A stretch of DNA of 64,000 nt from JACVRW01 sp963746825 (GCA_963746825.1 CAVVCU010000007.1:552895-616894); one strand, 5' to 3'; numbered from the stretch's first letter, positions 16,110 to 24,836 are shown. Notes: generated by a model not told the origin, from the sequence alone. A program made the numbers and translations.

Positions 16110-16938
16110 GCGCCACGGCGCCGAGTAGGCGCTCCGCCATAGGTGGAATCCGGCCCTCGGGATCGCATTCGGGGTCGTACGCGGTCAGGGAGACCGCCCT
16201 GACCAGTCCGGTGCGCAGAACATCGTCCACGCGCGCGACCAGCTGTTCGCCCGTGATGCCGCCGGTCGAGCTGTAGATGTTGACCGCCGCCTCCTCGGCA
16301 TCGAGCACGTCCAGATCGATGTGCAGGTACAGGCCGGTCGGCTCGGGCTCCAGCTCGGCCAGGGCGCGGGCGAGCGCGTCTCCCGTGGCGAGGTCCTCTG
16401 GGGCCACCCGCCCGATGGCTGAATCCTCGAAGCGAGCGGTCTCGCCTTCGTCGAAATCGCGGGCGCCTGCCTGGAGCACCGCCGTGTCCGGTAGCGGGCG
16501 CGCCCCCGGAACGGTGGTGAGCATCCCCTGCCAGGCATCTCCGGTGAGGATGGCCATGCCCATGCCGTCGAAGTAGCCGAAGGTGGTCGTCTCGGGCGTG
16601 TTGAAGTCGCCGTGCGCGTCGAACCAGACCACGCCCGGCGCCTCCTCGCCGAGGCCGGCCACCGCGCCCAGTGCCGCATGGCAGCAGCTGCCCGAGAGAA
16701 CCACCGGGAAGGCGCCTTGGGCGATCGCGCCGGCCACGCGCTCTCGCACCTGCCGGATGAGCTCGAAACAGCCGCCCGCCTCGTCGGAGAATTCGCCGCT
16801 CAGCTCGATCACCTCAGTCTCGGAGGCGCCCAGCGCTTCGGCCGCGCCGCGTTCGAGCAGGTGCTCGGGGCCGCGCCCGACTCCGTAGCGAAGCCGGTCG
16901 AGCTCGTAGGGGACCGCGATAAGGCTCACCGCGCTCAC
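16075..16938 (-). CDS. Arginase-fold protein with an altered metal site
   Basis: A 287-residue ureohydrolase-superfamily protein. The motif DAHGDFNTPE supplies DxHxD and HIDLDVLDAEE supplies DxD, four to five of the usual metal ligands. The first motif, normally GGDHS, reads GSCCHA here, so the conserved His ligand is replaced by Cys. The tail ends TAYDPECDPEGRI in place of the usual xYNPxxD. Classical members hydrolyse arginine, agmatine, guanidinobutyrate or formiminoglutamate; with this altered site the substrate and even the metal content are uncertain. It is monocistronic by appearance, next to a FUSC-type membrane protein gene. Confidence 0.8.
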   Translation of the reverse strand: MSAVSLIAVPYELDRLRYGVGRGPEHLLERGAAEALGASETEVIELSGEFSDEAGGCFELIRQVRERVAGAIAQGAFPVVLSGSCCHAALGAVAGLGEEAPGVVWFDAHGDFNTPETTTFGYFDGMGMAILTGDAWQGMLTTVPGARPLPDTAVLQAGARDFDEGETARFEDSAIGRVAPEDLATGDALARALAELEPEPTGLYLHIDLDVLDAEEAAVNIYSSTGGITGEQLVARVDDVLRTGLVRAVSLTAYDPECDPEGRIPPMAERLLGAVALSARAPAPGAS

Positions 16939-16957
16939 GCGGCGCAGTCTATGGACA

Positions 16958-18097
16958 CTAGGCCGCGTTTCGATCCTGCGCGCGGACCAGATCGATGAGC
17001 AGTTCCTCGGTGGGATGCTCCTCCGAGGCGCCCTCCACGGCGGCGGCCGCCTCGGCCGCGCGCACGAGGTCGATGGCGGTGGAGCGCACCTGCGCCACGA
17101 TCTCCGCCAGACCGAGGTCGGGGTCGCCTTCGAAGCTCTGGGTGGCCAGCGCGGCGGCGCTCGAGGCGTGCCGGCGCACCTCCCGGCTGTCCGGGGTCAC
17201 GTGATCGAACTCGGCCGCCAGCGCCCACACGCCGTAGCCCAGGGCCTGAACGGCGTCGGCGAGCTCGGCCGGCGCCTCGCCGCCGCCGCGCAGGTAGCGC
17301 CCCACGTGGCGGGCCAGGACCCGGGTGTTGCGCACCGCGAAGTCGATGTGCCGGAGGCCGCGCCCGTAGCGCTCGAGCTCACCGCGGCTGGAGCGCCGTC
17401 CGGGCGAGAAGCGTGCCGTCTCACGCGCCACGGTCAGCGAGTCCTCGAGCTCGCGCACCCCGTCGTCGATCTCGCGCGAGGACTGCAGCGCGGCCTCCGC
17501 CTGGGCGCCGTCGCGCTCGGAGAGCGCCATCGCCAGGTCCTCCATGGTCCGGCCCAGCTCGCCGAAGATGGACTGCGTGGAACGCCCGACGAGAAGGATG
17601 GGGTTGAGCGGGAAGGCCAGCGCGCTGATTCCCAGGGCCACCCCTCCCCCCACCAGCGCCTCGAGGAGGCGGCTGGGAGGCAGGCCGGCGCTGCTGGGCT
17701 CGATCAGCGAGAGCAGGATCGCCGACACCGCCGCCTCGGTCACCAGCACCGGGCCACCGCCGAGGATCACGGCCACGCTCATCGCCAGCACCACGAGCAG
17801 GCCGAGCTGGATGGGTCCCGTGCCTATCGCGACGATGAGCAGGTCGGCCACTCCGATGCCGAGCACCACGCCGCCGATCAGCTCGATCGCCCGCTCGGGC
17901 CGCTGGCCGTAGGTGGCGCCAAGGGCGATCACCGCCGCGATCGATGCGAACACCGGGCTCTCGACGTCGAGCAGCAGCTTGGCGAGGTACCACGCGGCCA
18001 CCGCCGCCACCGCCGTCTGCAGGATCGGCCAGGCGCGACCGCGGAGACGGTCGAGCGCGCGGCGTGCGGTGAGGCGGCTGGAATAGACGTGCGTCAT
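16958..18097 (-). CDS. FUSC / aromatic acid exporter-like membrane protein
   Basis: A 379-residue protein with about six membrane helices in residues 25-180 (AVAAVAAWYLAKLLL, FASIAAVIALGATYG, GVVLGIGVADLLIVAIG, LGLLVVLAMSVAVILG and two more) and a long cytoplasmic helical C-terminal half. ALGATYGQRPERAIELIGGVVLG is typical of the FUSC-like half of aromatic acid exporter (ArAE) proteins. It is half the length of AaeB-type transporters, so it probably works as an oligomer. Substrate is not known. The ATG at 18097 lies 50 bases downstream of the alkA stop. Confidence 0.8.
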   Translation of the reverse strand: MTHVYSSRLTARRALDRLRGRAWPILQTAVAAVAAWYLAKLLLDVESPVFASIAAVIALGATYGQRPERAIELIGGVVLGIGVADLLIVAIGTGPIQLGLLVVLAMSVAVILGGGPVLVTEAAVSAILLSLIEPSSAGLPPSRLLEALVGGGVALGISALAFPLNPILLVGRSTQSIFGELGRTMEDLAMALSERDGAQAEAALQSSREIDDGVRELEDSLTVARETARFSPGRRSSRGELERYGRGLRHIDFAVRNTRVLARHVGRYLRGGGEAPAELADAVQALGYGVWALAAEFDHVTPDSREVRRHASSAAALATQSFEGDPDLGLAEIVAQVRSTAIDLVRAAEAAAAVEGASEEHPTEELLIDLVRAQDRNAA

Positions 18098-18146
18098 GCG
18101 ACCTGAACAGAGTGCCACGCTTGCGTATAGACGTGGTAAAGAAAGC

Positions 18147-18977
18147 TCAGAGCGTGGCCCAGAGATGCACGACCGCGTAGGAGCGCCACGGGCTCCACGC
18201 CGCCGCCACGTGATCCGACTGACCGAGACCGGCGAGGGCGTTGCGCAGCCCGACGTCCCCGGGCAGCCAGGCATCGGGATCGCCGAGGGCGCGCATGGCG
18301 ATGTACGACGCCGTCCACGGACCCACGCCGCGGATGGCCAGCAGCGGCGCGGGGTCGGCCCCGGGGCCCAGATCGAGCTGGCCGCCCAGCACCAACCGGG
18401 CCAGCGACCGAAGGGCCTCTCCGCGCGCGCGGGGGAAGGGGAACGCGGCGGGATCGGCGTTCGCGAAGGCCGATGGAGTGGGAAAGCGGCGCGTGAGGTC
18501 ACCCGCGCCGGCCAGTGGCTCCCCGAGCCGCCCGGCGAGGCGGCCCAGCACAGTGCGCGCGCCCGCCACCGACACCTGCTGTCCCACGATGGCCCTGACC
18601 GCCAGCTCGAAGCCGTCGACGGTGGAGGGCACGCGCAGGCCGGGCCGGCGCTCGACGAGCGGGCCCAGCACAGGGTCCTGCCCGAGATGCGCCTCGACCG
18701 CGGCCGGATCGCTGTCGAGGTCGAGCAGGCGCCGGCACAGCGCCACCGCCGCGTCGCGATCGTCCGGATCGGCGAGCTCGAGCCGACAGGCGACGCCCTC
18801 GCCGTCGGCCGTCAGCTCGACCACCGCGGGGCCGCCCTTCAGCGTGATCGATCGCCGGTAGAGGCGGCCGTCGAAGCTCTCCACGCCGGGCACCGCCCGC
18901 GTGCCGAGGAACCCGAGCAGCGCCTCGCCGTCGAAGGGCTGAGGAGCGGTGAGTTGGAGCTCGGCCGGGCTCGTCAC
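18147..18977 (-). CDS. alkA: DNA-3-methyladenine glycosylase II (AlkA-like)
   Basis: A 276-residue HhH-GPD glycosylase. The N-terminal AlkA_N domain ends near residue 90. The core contains FELAVRAIVGQQVSVAGART and the helix-hairpin-helix LLAIRGVGPWTASYIAMRAL with the catalytic Asp in GDPDAWLPGDVGLRNAL. It excises alkylated bases such as 3-methyladenine as the first step of base excision repair. The GTG start at 18977 overlaps the stop of the upstream lytic transglycosylase gene (GTGA), so the two are translationally coupled although functionally unrelated. No Ada-type regulator is fused or adjacent. Confidence 0.9.
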   Translation of the reverse strand: MTSPAELQLTAPQPFDGEALLGFLGTRAVPGVESFDGRLYRRSITLKGGPAVVELTADGEGVACRLELADPDDRDAAVALCRRLLDLDSDPAAVEAHLGQDPVLGPLVERRPGLRVPSTVDGFELAVRAIVGQQVSVAGARTVLGRLAGRLGEPLAGAGDLTRRFPTPSAFANADPAAFPFPRARGEALRSLARLVLGGQLDLGPGADPAPLLAIRGVGPWTASYIAMRALGDPDAWLPGDVGLRNALAGLGQSDHVAAAWSPWRSYAVVHLWATL

Positions 18978-19858
18978 GGCCCGGTGATGCGCCGCGTCCC
19001 GCCGGGAACGCGCACGAACACCTGCCACGAGTAGTACGCCAAGAAGGCTTCGGGGTCGCGCCGGATGCGCTGGGTGTAGGCGAGAACGGCGTTCACGTAG
19101 AGGTCGGACGGGTTGTAGCGGTAGAGCGCGTTGCGAAGCCGGCCCGGAGCGCCGTTGGCGTGCAGGTAGTTGGCCGCGCCGAGGATGGCGTCCCGGGGAT
19201 CGTTGATGTCGCCGCCGAGCCCGTACGCCTCCCAGGTGGAGGGGATGAACTGCATCGGCCCCTGGGCCCCAGCGGCGCTCGAATTGCGCAGGCGCCCGAA
19301 GGCGGACTCGACGAAGTTGATCGCCGCCAGCACCGGCCAGCCCACGCCGAACCGCCGCTGCGCACGGCGGTAGTGGGCCAGCAGCCGGGCCGGGGCCTCG
19401 GGCGGCCCCGTGCGGTAGCGCCCGGGTGTGGCCGGCGTGATCTTGCCCAGCCCGCGACGGGCCCGGAACGTGGCGTTCAGGTGTGCGGCGTCGGGGGGTG
19501 AAAGCCGCCCCAGGACCTGGTCGGCGAGGCGCTCTCGCGGGGTGAGGAGCAGGTGCAGGCGCTGCTGGTGGAGGGCCCAGAGCGTCACCTCCTCCGGCGG
19601 CGGGTACGAGGCCAGGCCGCCGGCGGCGCGCCAGCGCTCGATGGCCTCCTCGAGCGCCTCCTCGGTCTCGGTCAGGCGCTCGGCCAGCGCGCCGGGCCGT
19701 CGCGGGAGCGAGGCGTTGGGCGCGGGTGGCTGCGGTGCCTGCGCGGCGCTCCCCGCGGCTCCGAGCACCGGGTCGCGCGGCTCCTCGTAGTCGGACGGGC
19801 AGCTTGCGCCAAGCGCGGCGGCGGCCAAAAGCGTCACGAGCAGGCGACGGGGAAGCAT
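18974..19858 (-). CDS. Secreted lytic transglycosylase (SLT/MltB-like domain)
   Basis: A 294-residue exported protein: hydrophobic signal ending LGASCPSD, where the Cys may be a weak lipobox; a helical region (residues 50-100) rich in Glu and Ala; and a C-terminal lysozyme-like domain. The catalytic Glu is in AINFVESAFGRLRNSSAAGA and is followed by QGPMQFIPSTWEAYG and the turn ALYRYNPSDLYVNAVLAYT. This signature is that of peptidoglycan lytic transglycosylases. It would cleave cell-wall glycan strands outside the membrane. It is the first gene of a pair with alkA and lies 4 bases downstream of the rRNA methyltransferase gene, so a three-gene operon is likely. Confidence 0.88.
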   Translation of the reverse strand: MLPRRLLVTLLAAAALGASCPSDYEEPRDPVLGAAGSAAQAPQPPAPNASLPRRPGALAERLTETEEALEEAIERWRAAGGLASYPPPEEVTLWALHQQRLHLLLTPRERLADQVLGRLSPPDAAHLNATFRARRGLGKITPATPGRYRTGPPEAPARLLAHYRRAQRRFGVGWPVLAAINFVESAFGRLRNSSAAGAQGPMQFIPSTWEAYGLGGDINDPRDAILGAANYLHANGAPGRLRNALYRYNPSDLYVNAVLAYTQRIRRDPEAFLAYYSWQVFVRVPGGTRRITGP

Positions 19859-19862
19859 CTCC

Positions 19863-20696
19863 TCACAAGGTAGTCCTGGGCCTCCGGACCGAGATCTCCA
19901 CCGAGCCGGTGACGGGCATGGGCACGAGCATCTGGTCGATGGTCGCGGGCTCGACCCGCGCCGCGCTCGGGCCCATGGCCACCGCGTCGCGCACGCCCCT
20001 TCGGTCGAGCTCGAAGGTCCACTCGAGCGCCGACTCCACGGGAGGGCCGAACCAGGGATCGAGCTTCGCCCCCACGCGCTCGCGCTTTCGCTCGTCGACG
20101 CTGAGCAGCCCGAGCGCCTCGACCAGCTCGCCCAGGTGGCGATCGGTGGGGACGACCGTGATCAGCGCGCCGCCCGGCACTATCACGCGTGCGAGCTCGG
20201 CGCCGTTGCGCGGCGCGAAGACGTTCAGAGCCAGCGCGACCGTGGCGTCGCGAATGGGAAGCGGGCCCCAGGCGTCGGCGGCGACCGCGCCGATACGAGC
20301 GTGAGCGCGAGCCGCACGGCGCAACGCATGCCTGGACAGGTCGAGCGCAAGTCCGCTGCGGCCGGGGAGGCGGTCGAGCACGCGCGCCAGATACCAGCCG
20401 GTGCCGGCGCCCAGGTCGAGCACGCACCCATCCGGTACGCCCACCCTCTTCGCCTCCTCCGCCAGCGCACCGGCCAGCGGGTCGAAGTGGCCGGCGGCAA
20501 GAAAGCGCTCGCGCGCCGCGACCTGCTCGGCCGTGTCGGCGCTGCCGAGCTGAGCGTCGCCGGGCAGCAGGCTCAGGTATCCCTGGCGGGCGATGTCGAA
20601 GCTGTGGCCGGACGGGCAAGTCACGACCCCGTCGCCGGCGGAGAGCGAACAACCGCAATGAGGACAGCGCAGGAGTGCCAGCACGTCGTCGAGCAT
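19863..20696 (-). CDS. rlmA: 23S rRNA guanine methyltransferase, RlmA family
   Basis: A 277-residue protein with an N-terminal zinc finger (CPHCGCSL and CPSGHSF, giving C-x2-C and C-x3-H) followed by FDIARQGYLSLLPGD, the typical RlmA/TlrB linker. The class I methyltransferase core has the SAM motif CVLDLGAGTGWYLARVL and the later GGALITVVPTDRHLGELVEAL. RlmA methylates N1 of G745 (Gram-negatives) or G748 (Gram-positives, as in TlrB, tylosin resistance) in helix 35 of 23S rRNA. Which of the two this protein modifies is not resolved by eye. It starts divergently from a small hypothetical gene. Confidence 0.85.
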   Translation of the reverse strand: MLDDVLALLRCPHCGCSLSAGDGVVTCPSGHSFDIARQGYLSLLPGDAQLGSADTAEQVAARERFLAAGHFDPLAGALAEEAKRVGVPDGCVLDLGAGTGWYLARVLDRLPGRSGLALDLSRHALRRAARAHARIGAVAADAWGPLPIRDATVALALNVFAPRNGAELARVIVPGGALITVVPTDRHLGELVEALGLLSVDERKRERVGAKLDPWFGPPVESALEWTFELDRRGVRDAVAMGPSAARVEPATIDQMLVPMPVTGSVEISVRRPRTTL

Positions 20697-20717
20697 CGCT
20701 GCCAGGATTCCATCCCG

Positions 20718-21077
20718 ATGGGAAAGCGCAGCCGCAGGCGAGCGAGGGACGACTCCTCCCCCGTCGCCTCCACCACCGATTACCGCGACGAGGAGGGCAG
20801 CGTCCTCACGCTTCGCGACGAGCTGAGCGCGGGCACGCTGCGCAAGCTCGACGATCTCGACGCACGCCCGGCGGCCTCGGCGGAGGACCGCTCGCAGCGC
20901 CGCGCGGAGTTCCTGTTCGAGCGCCTGGTGGTGCGCTGGGAGATCGCCGGGCTGCCGCTGGAGGGCCAGCGCGAGCTGTTGGGCCGCTACCGGATGGCGA
21001 GCCCGGACGAACGGCAGCAGGTGAGGAGGACGCTAGCCGAGCACCTGGCGAGCCGCCATCCAGAGGTGCAGATCTGA
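20718..21077 (+). CDS. Small charged hypothetical protein
   Basis: A 119-residue protein with a basic, low-complexity N-terminus (GKRSRRRARDDSSP) and a helical, highly charged body LRDELSAGTLRKLDDLDARP and FLFERLVVRWEIAGLPLEGQ. The stretch from residue 32 to the end looks like a compact helical domain. I do not recognise the family. The ATG at 20718 fits the divergent spacing (21 bases) from rlmA; the stop is one base from the convergent SGNH gene. Confidence 0.55.
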   Translation: MGKRSRRRARDDSSPVASTTDYRDEEGSVLTLRDELSAGTLRKLDDLDARPAASAEDRSQRRAEFLFERLVVRWEIAGLPLEGQRELLGRYRMASPDERQQVRRTLAEHLASRHPEVQI

Positions 21078-21078
21078 C

Positions 21079-21936
21079 TCACCGCTCGGGAGCCCCCAGC
21101 ACCGGCTCGGGCTCACCCTTGTTGGCTGCCGTACGCGCATCGGCCACCGCCCCGGCCACGAGCGATACCGGCCGCCCGGCCATATCCACGAGCGAGCGCA
21201 GCGCCGCGACCACCGGCACCCGCGCCGCCTCGGGCTGCCGCCGCCGCGGCCGAGGGCGCGGTTCGGGTCGAGGCTCGGGCGGCTCCGGTATCCGCACGTT
21301 CGGGTCCTCCGGCGCCGGCAGTCCCCCAAGGTTGCCGCCCAGCAGGCACCCCTGCACCGCCTCGGCCAGCAGGCTCGCTCGCAGGGCATAGCCCTGTCCG
21401 GTCGCGTGGACGCCGTCGCGCCCCAGGGCGCCCGGGGTGGAGAGCGCCGCCGATCGCCAGTCCATCACCTGCGCGCCGGCCTGCGAGGCGAAGGCCTCCA
21501 CGATCGCGTTCAGCTCGCCCAGCGGCGAGCCCCGCCGACCCGGGCGGGTGACCGTCGCCACCACCATGCAGCGCCCGCCCGCGAGCTCCTGCGCGGCGGC
21601 CAGGTTCGAGCCCAGCGTCGACGCGCTCAGGTCGTTGGTGCCGAGCGGAAACACGACGACCTCGTGGTCGGGGCGCAGCTTCTCGGCCAGCACGCTCAGC
21701 CCCTGGGCGCTCGTGCGGCTGCGCTGCGCGTCGACCTCCACCGCGCTCCCGGCCAGCGCTTGGCGCAGGTAGGGGCCGGAGCCCACTTCGAGACTGTCGC
21801 CGATCACCAGCACCGACCCGCCGGGAACCTGGGCGTAGGCCGGTGCCGCCGAGAGGACCGCCGCTACAGCAAGAATGGCCGCCGTGAGCTTCCCGACGAT
21901 CGAGTTCGCGGCCTTCTTCGTGGTCGTGTTCGTCAT
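21079..21936 (-). CDS. Secreted SGNH/GDSL hydrolase
   Basis: A 285-residue protein with a signal peptide (LTAAILAVAAVLSAAPAYA, cleavage near residue 35). SGNH blocks are visible: block I VLVIGDSLEVGSG with the nucleophile Ser, block III FPLGTNDLSAS, and block V DGVHATGQGYALRA with the Asp-His pair. After residue 210 a Pro/Arg-rich linker (PEPRPEPRPRPRRRQPEA) leads to a short helical tail. Such enzymes act as acetyl esterases or acetyl carriers on extracellular glycans. Its start overlaps the divergent MBOAT gene by 62 bases, and two more SGNH genes follow on the other strand. Confidence 0.85.
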   Translation of the reverse strand: MTNTTTKKAANSIVGKLTAAILAVAAVLSAAPAYAQVPGGSVLVIGDSLEVGSGPYLRQALAGSAVEVDAQRSRTSAQGLSVLAEKLRPDHEVVVFPLGTNDLSASTLGSNLAAAQELAGGRCMVVATVTRPGRRGSPLGELNAIVEAFASQAGAQVMDWRSAALSTPGALGRDGVHATGQGYALRASLLAEAVQGCLLGGNLGGLPAPEDPNVRIPEPPEPRPEPRPRPRRRQPEAARVPVVAALRSLVDMAGRPVSLVAGAVADARTAANKGEPEPVLGAPER

Positions 21937-23284
21937 CTCGTGGGCGCTGATGCCTCATCCGCGGGCGTGGCGCCCGTTCATTCTGGTTGCTTCCTACGTC
22001 TTCTACGGCTGGATCGACTGGCGGTGGGTGCTGCTCCTCATCGTCTCGAGTGTGGTGAACACCCTGGCAGCGCGGGTGATCTCGCAGTCAGACTCCCAGC
22101 AGACGCGCAAGCGCGCCCTCACCGCGGCGATCGTCTTCGACCTGGGTCTGCTGTGCGTCTTCAAGTACCTCGGCTTCTTCGTGTCCGAGGTTGACGGTGC
22201 CCTCGACTCGATCGGGCTGGGCTCGCCGCTGCCCCTCGTGCAGATCGTGCTCCCGATCGGCATCTCGTTCTTCACCTTCCAGGCGATCTCCTACGTGGTC
22301 GACGTCTACCGCGGCGAGACCAAGGCCGCCTCGCTGGGCGACGTGGCCATCCTCCAGGCCTTCTTCCCCCACCTCGTGGCCGGGCCGATCGTGCGCGCCA
22401 ACGAGCTGCTGCCCCAGCTGCGGACGCCGCGCGACCCGCGCGCGGTGCTCGCCGGGCCCGGCCTGTTCCTGATCGCCGGCGGACTGATCAAGAAGACGGT
22501 GGTGGCCGACGAGCTGGCGCGCAACGTGGTCGATCCCGTGTTCAACGACCCGTCTGCGCACTCGGGCCTCGAGGTGATGCTGGCCATCTACGGCTTCGCC
22601 GCGCAGATCTACTGCGACTTCTCGGGCTACACGGACATGGCGATCGGCGTGGCGCTGCTGCTCGGCTTCCAGCTGCCGCAGAACTTCAACCGCCCCTACC
22701 TGGCGCTGAGCCTGCAGGACTTCTGGCGGCGCTGGCACATGACGCTCTCACGATGGCTGCGCGACTACCTCTACATCCCGCTGGGCGGCAACCGCGACGG
22801 CGAGCGGCGCACCTATCGCAATCTCATGCTCACCATGCTGCTCGGCGGCCTCTGGCACGGGGCGTCGTTCACCTTCGTCATCTGGGGCGGGATCCACGGC
22901 ACGGCGCTGTCCGTGGAACGCTGGGCCCGCTCGCGCTGGGAGGGCTTCCACATGCCGGTGTGGCTGGCCTGGCTGATCACGTTCCACATCGTCTGCCTGG
23001 CCTGGGTCTTCTTCCGCTCTCCCGACCTGTCCACGGCGTTCTCGATGCTGGGCGGCGTGTTCTCCGGCGGGCCCTCGCCGCTGGTCACGGTCCCTATGGT
23101 TCTTCTGACCGTGGCCGCGATCGGCCTGCAAGCCGTGCCCGGCAGCGCGTGGGAGCGAGCCGAGGGTTGGCTCGTCACCCGGCCGGTGGCCGCTCAGGGT
23201 GTGGCGCTCGGTCTCCTGATCGTTGTCGCGGACGCGGCGGTGGGCCAAGAGGGCGTGGCCCCGTTCATCTACTTCCAGTTCTGA
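21875..23284 (+). CDS. MBOAT-family membrane O-acyltransferase (AlgI-like)
   Basis: A 469-residue multi-pass protein. MBOAT hallmarks are present: VLPIGISFFTFQAISYVVDVYRG, AFFPHLVAGPIVRANELLPQ, FSGYTDMAIGVALLLGFQLP, DFWRRWHMTLSRWLRDYLYI and the catalytic His region MLLGGLWHGASFTFVIWGG. AlgI-like enzymes hand acetyl groups across the membrane to a periplasmic or extracellular SGNH partner that acetylates a polysaccharide. Here SGNH genes flank it on both sides, matching that two-part system. The start is the ATG at 21875 or the GTG at 21884; both overlap the divergent SGNH gene. Confidence 0.93.
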   Translation: MAAVSFPTIEFAAFFVVVFVISWALMPHPRAWRPFILVASYVFYGWIDWRWVLLLIVSSVVNTLAARVISQSDSQQTRKRALTAAIVFDLGLLCVFKYLGFFVSEVDGALDSIGLGSPLPLVQIVLPIGISFFTFQAISYVVDVYRGETKAASLGDVAILQAFFPHLVAGPIVRANELLPQLRTPRDPRAVLAGPGLFLIAGGLIKKTVVADELARNVVDPVFNDPSAHSGLEVMLAIYGFAAQIYCDFSGYTDMAIGVALLLGFQLPQNFNRPYLALSLQDFWRRWHMTLSRWLRDYLYIPLGGNRDGERRTYRNLMLTMLLGGLWHGASFTFVIWGGIHGTALSVERWARSRWEGFHMPVWLAWLITFHIVCLAWVFFRSPDLSTAFSMLGGVFSGGPSPLVTVPMVLLTVAAIGLQAVPGSAWERAEGWLVTRPVAAQGVALGLLIVVADAAVGQEGVAPFIYFQF

Positions 23285-23288
23285 GCCA

Positions 23289-24278
23289 GTGAATCCCCGG
23301 ATACCAAGCAAGCTCACGATGCCGGCGGGGCGGGTGCTGGGTGTCGTGATGATCGCGCTCGTGGTAGCGGCGCTGTTCAACTCGGAGGCGATCGTCCGCG
23401 CGGGCGAGAGCATGCAGGGCGGAACCACGCGCGACGTGGTGCTCTCGGTGGCGCGCCCGCTGGACGACGTCGCGGGCACGGTGGGCCTGCACCTGCCGCG
23501 CGACGGCCTCGACATGGCCTTCGGCCAGGAGTCGAAGACGGCCGAGGGGACCGAGCTCGAGACGGGCTCCACCGCCATCCTCAAGGCGCCAAAGAAGCGC
23601 AAGCTGGTCAACAAGACCTTTCCTCAGCCCACGCCGACCAGCCCCATCGAGGTGTTCGTGACCGGCGACTCCCAGGCCCTCTTCATCGGCGAGCTGCTCA
23701 CCGACGAGCTGCCCGACGACCTCTTCAACGTGGAGGTGAGCCCGCGCAACTCCACCGGCCTCACCAACCCGGAGTTCTTCAACTGGGAGATCAACGCCCA
23801 GCAGGAGATCGCGGCGCGCAGCCCCGGTGCGGTCGTGATGGTCATGGGTGGCAACGACGGCTTCAACGTGCTGGGCCAGGACGGGCAGCTCTACGGCCCC
23901 CAGGATCCGGAGTGGGAGACCGAGTACGCGCGCCGCGCGGCGGTGGTCATGCGCGAGCTCGGCTCGAACGGCAAGCGCCCGGTCTACTGGGTGCCCCCGC
24001 CCACGGCGCGCGACGGTGCGTTCAACGTGATCTACGAGACCCAGAACCGGGCCGTCGAGCAGGCCGCCGCCGCGGTGCCCGGCGTTCGCTACGTCGACAT
24101 CTACAGCACCATCAACAACGGCCGCTACAGCGACGAGCTCAAGATCGACGGCCGGAAGGTCCTCGCGCGCCAGTCGGACGGCGTGCACTTCTCGCGCGAG
24201 GGAGCGATCGTGCCCACCCGGCTGGTGGTGGAGGCGATGGCCAAGGACTACCGCGCGCTGCGTGATGCGGCGCCTTAG
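23289..24278 (+). CDS. Membrane-anchored SGNH hydrolase of the DUF459 type
   Basis: A 329-residue protein with one N-terminal membrane helix (RVLGVVMIALVVAALF), a spacer of about 90 residues, and an SGNH domain. Block I is VFVTGDSQALFIGELL, and VMVMGGNDGFNVLG takes the place of the GxND block. The final block is ARQSDGVHFSREGAIVPTRL with the Asp-His dyad. This is the DUF459/AlgJ-like pattern seen beside MBOAT proteins and fits the extracellular acetyl transfer step. The GTG start at 23289 is 4 bases after the MBOAT stop. Its end overlaps the next SGNH gene by 14 bases. Confidence 0.85.
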   Translation: MNPRIPSKLTMPAGRVLGVVMIALVVAALFNSEAIVRAGESMQGGTTRDVVLSVARPLDDVAGTVGLHLPRDGLDMAFGQESKTAEGTELETGSTAILKAPKKRKLVNKTFPQPTPTSPIEVFVTGDSQALFIGELLTDELPDDLFNVEVSPRNSTGLTNPEFFNWEINAQQEIAARSPGAVVMVMGGNDGFNVLGQDGQLYGPQDPEWETEYARRAAVVMRELGSNGKRPVYWVPPPTARDGAFNVIYETQNRAVEQAAAAVPGVRYVDIYSTINNGRYSDELKIDGRKVLARQSDGVHFSREGAIVPTRLVVEAMAKDYRALRDAAP

Positions 24279-24825
24279 CGTCCTGGTTCTGGCCGCCGCG
24301 CTGGTGGCGCCGGCGAGCGCCGACGCACTGAGCCGCCGCCTGCTGGTGAACGGCGACTCACTGGCCGTGGGCACCGCCCCCTACCTGCCGCGCGAGCTGG
24401 CGCGCTGGAGGGTCACCCAGTCGACCGCGGTCAGCCGGCACGCCTTCGAGGGGGCAAGCGTGCTGCGCGCCTACGGCCGCAGGCTCCCACGCGTGATCCA
24501 CGTGAGCCTCGGCACCAACGACGACCCGCGCTCGGTCAGCGCCTTTCGCGCGGCTGTTCGCCAGGTGATGTCGGTGGCCGGGCCACGGCGCTGCGTGGTG
24601 TGGGCCAACGTCGTGCGCCCTCCGGTCGCGGGCGCCAGCTACGCGGGCTACAACCGGGTGCTGGCCCAGGAGTCGCGGCCGCGCAAGAACCTGCGCGTGG
24701 TCAACTGGGCGCGGATGGTGCGCGAGAACTCGTACTGGCTCGCCGGGGACGGCGTGCACGTGTCGGCCGAGGGCTACCAGGTGCGTGCTCGCGCGGTGGC
24801 GCGCTCGGTGCGCCGCTGCCGCTAG
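24265..24825 (+). CDS. Small secreted SGNH hydrolase
   Basis: A 186-residue protein with a signal peptide (LSVLVLAAALVAPASADA) and SGNH motifs LLVNGDSLAVGTAPYLP, HVSLGTNDDPRS and LAGDGVHVSAEGYQVRARAV. It closely resembles the core of the SGNH protein encoded at 21.1 kb, so the two are probably paralogues. The ATG at 24265 (a GTG lies directly before it) overlaps the DUF459 gene end, indicating translational coupling in an MBOAT-SGNH-SGNH operon. Confidence 0.85.
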   Translation: MRRLSVLVLAAALVAPASADALSRRLLVNGDSLAVGTAPYLPRELARWRVTQSTAVSRHAFEGASVLRAYGRRLPRVIHVSLGTNDDPRSVSAFRAAVRQVMSVAGPRRCVVWANVVRPPVAGASYAGYNRVLAQESRPRKNLRVVNWARMVRENSYWLAGDGVHVSAEGYQVRARAVARSVRRCR

Positions 24826-24836
24826 CTTTGCCGCAA

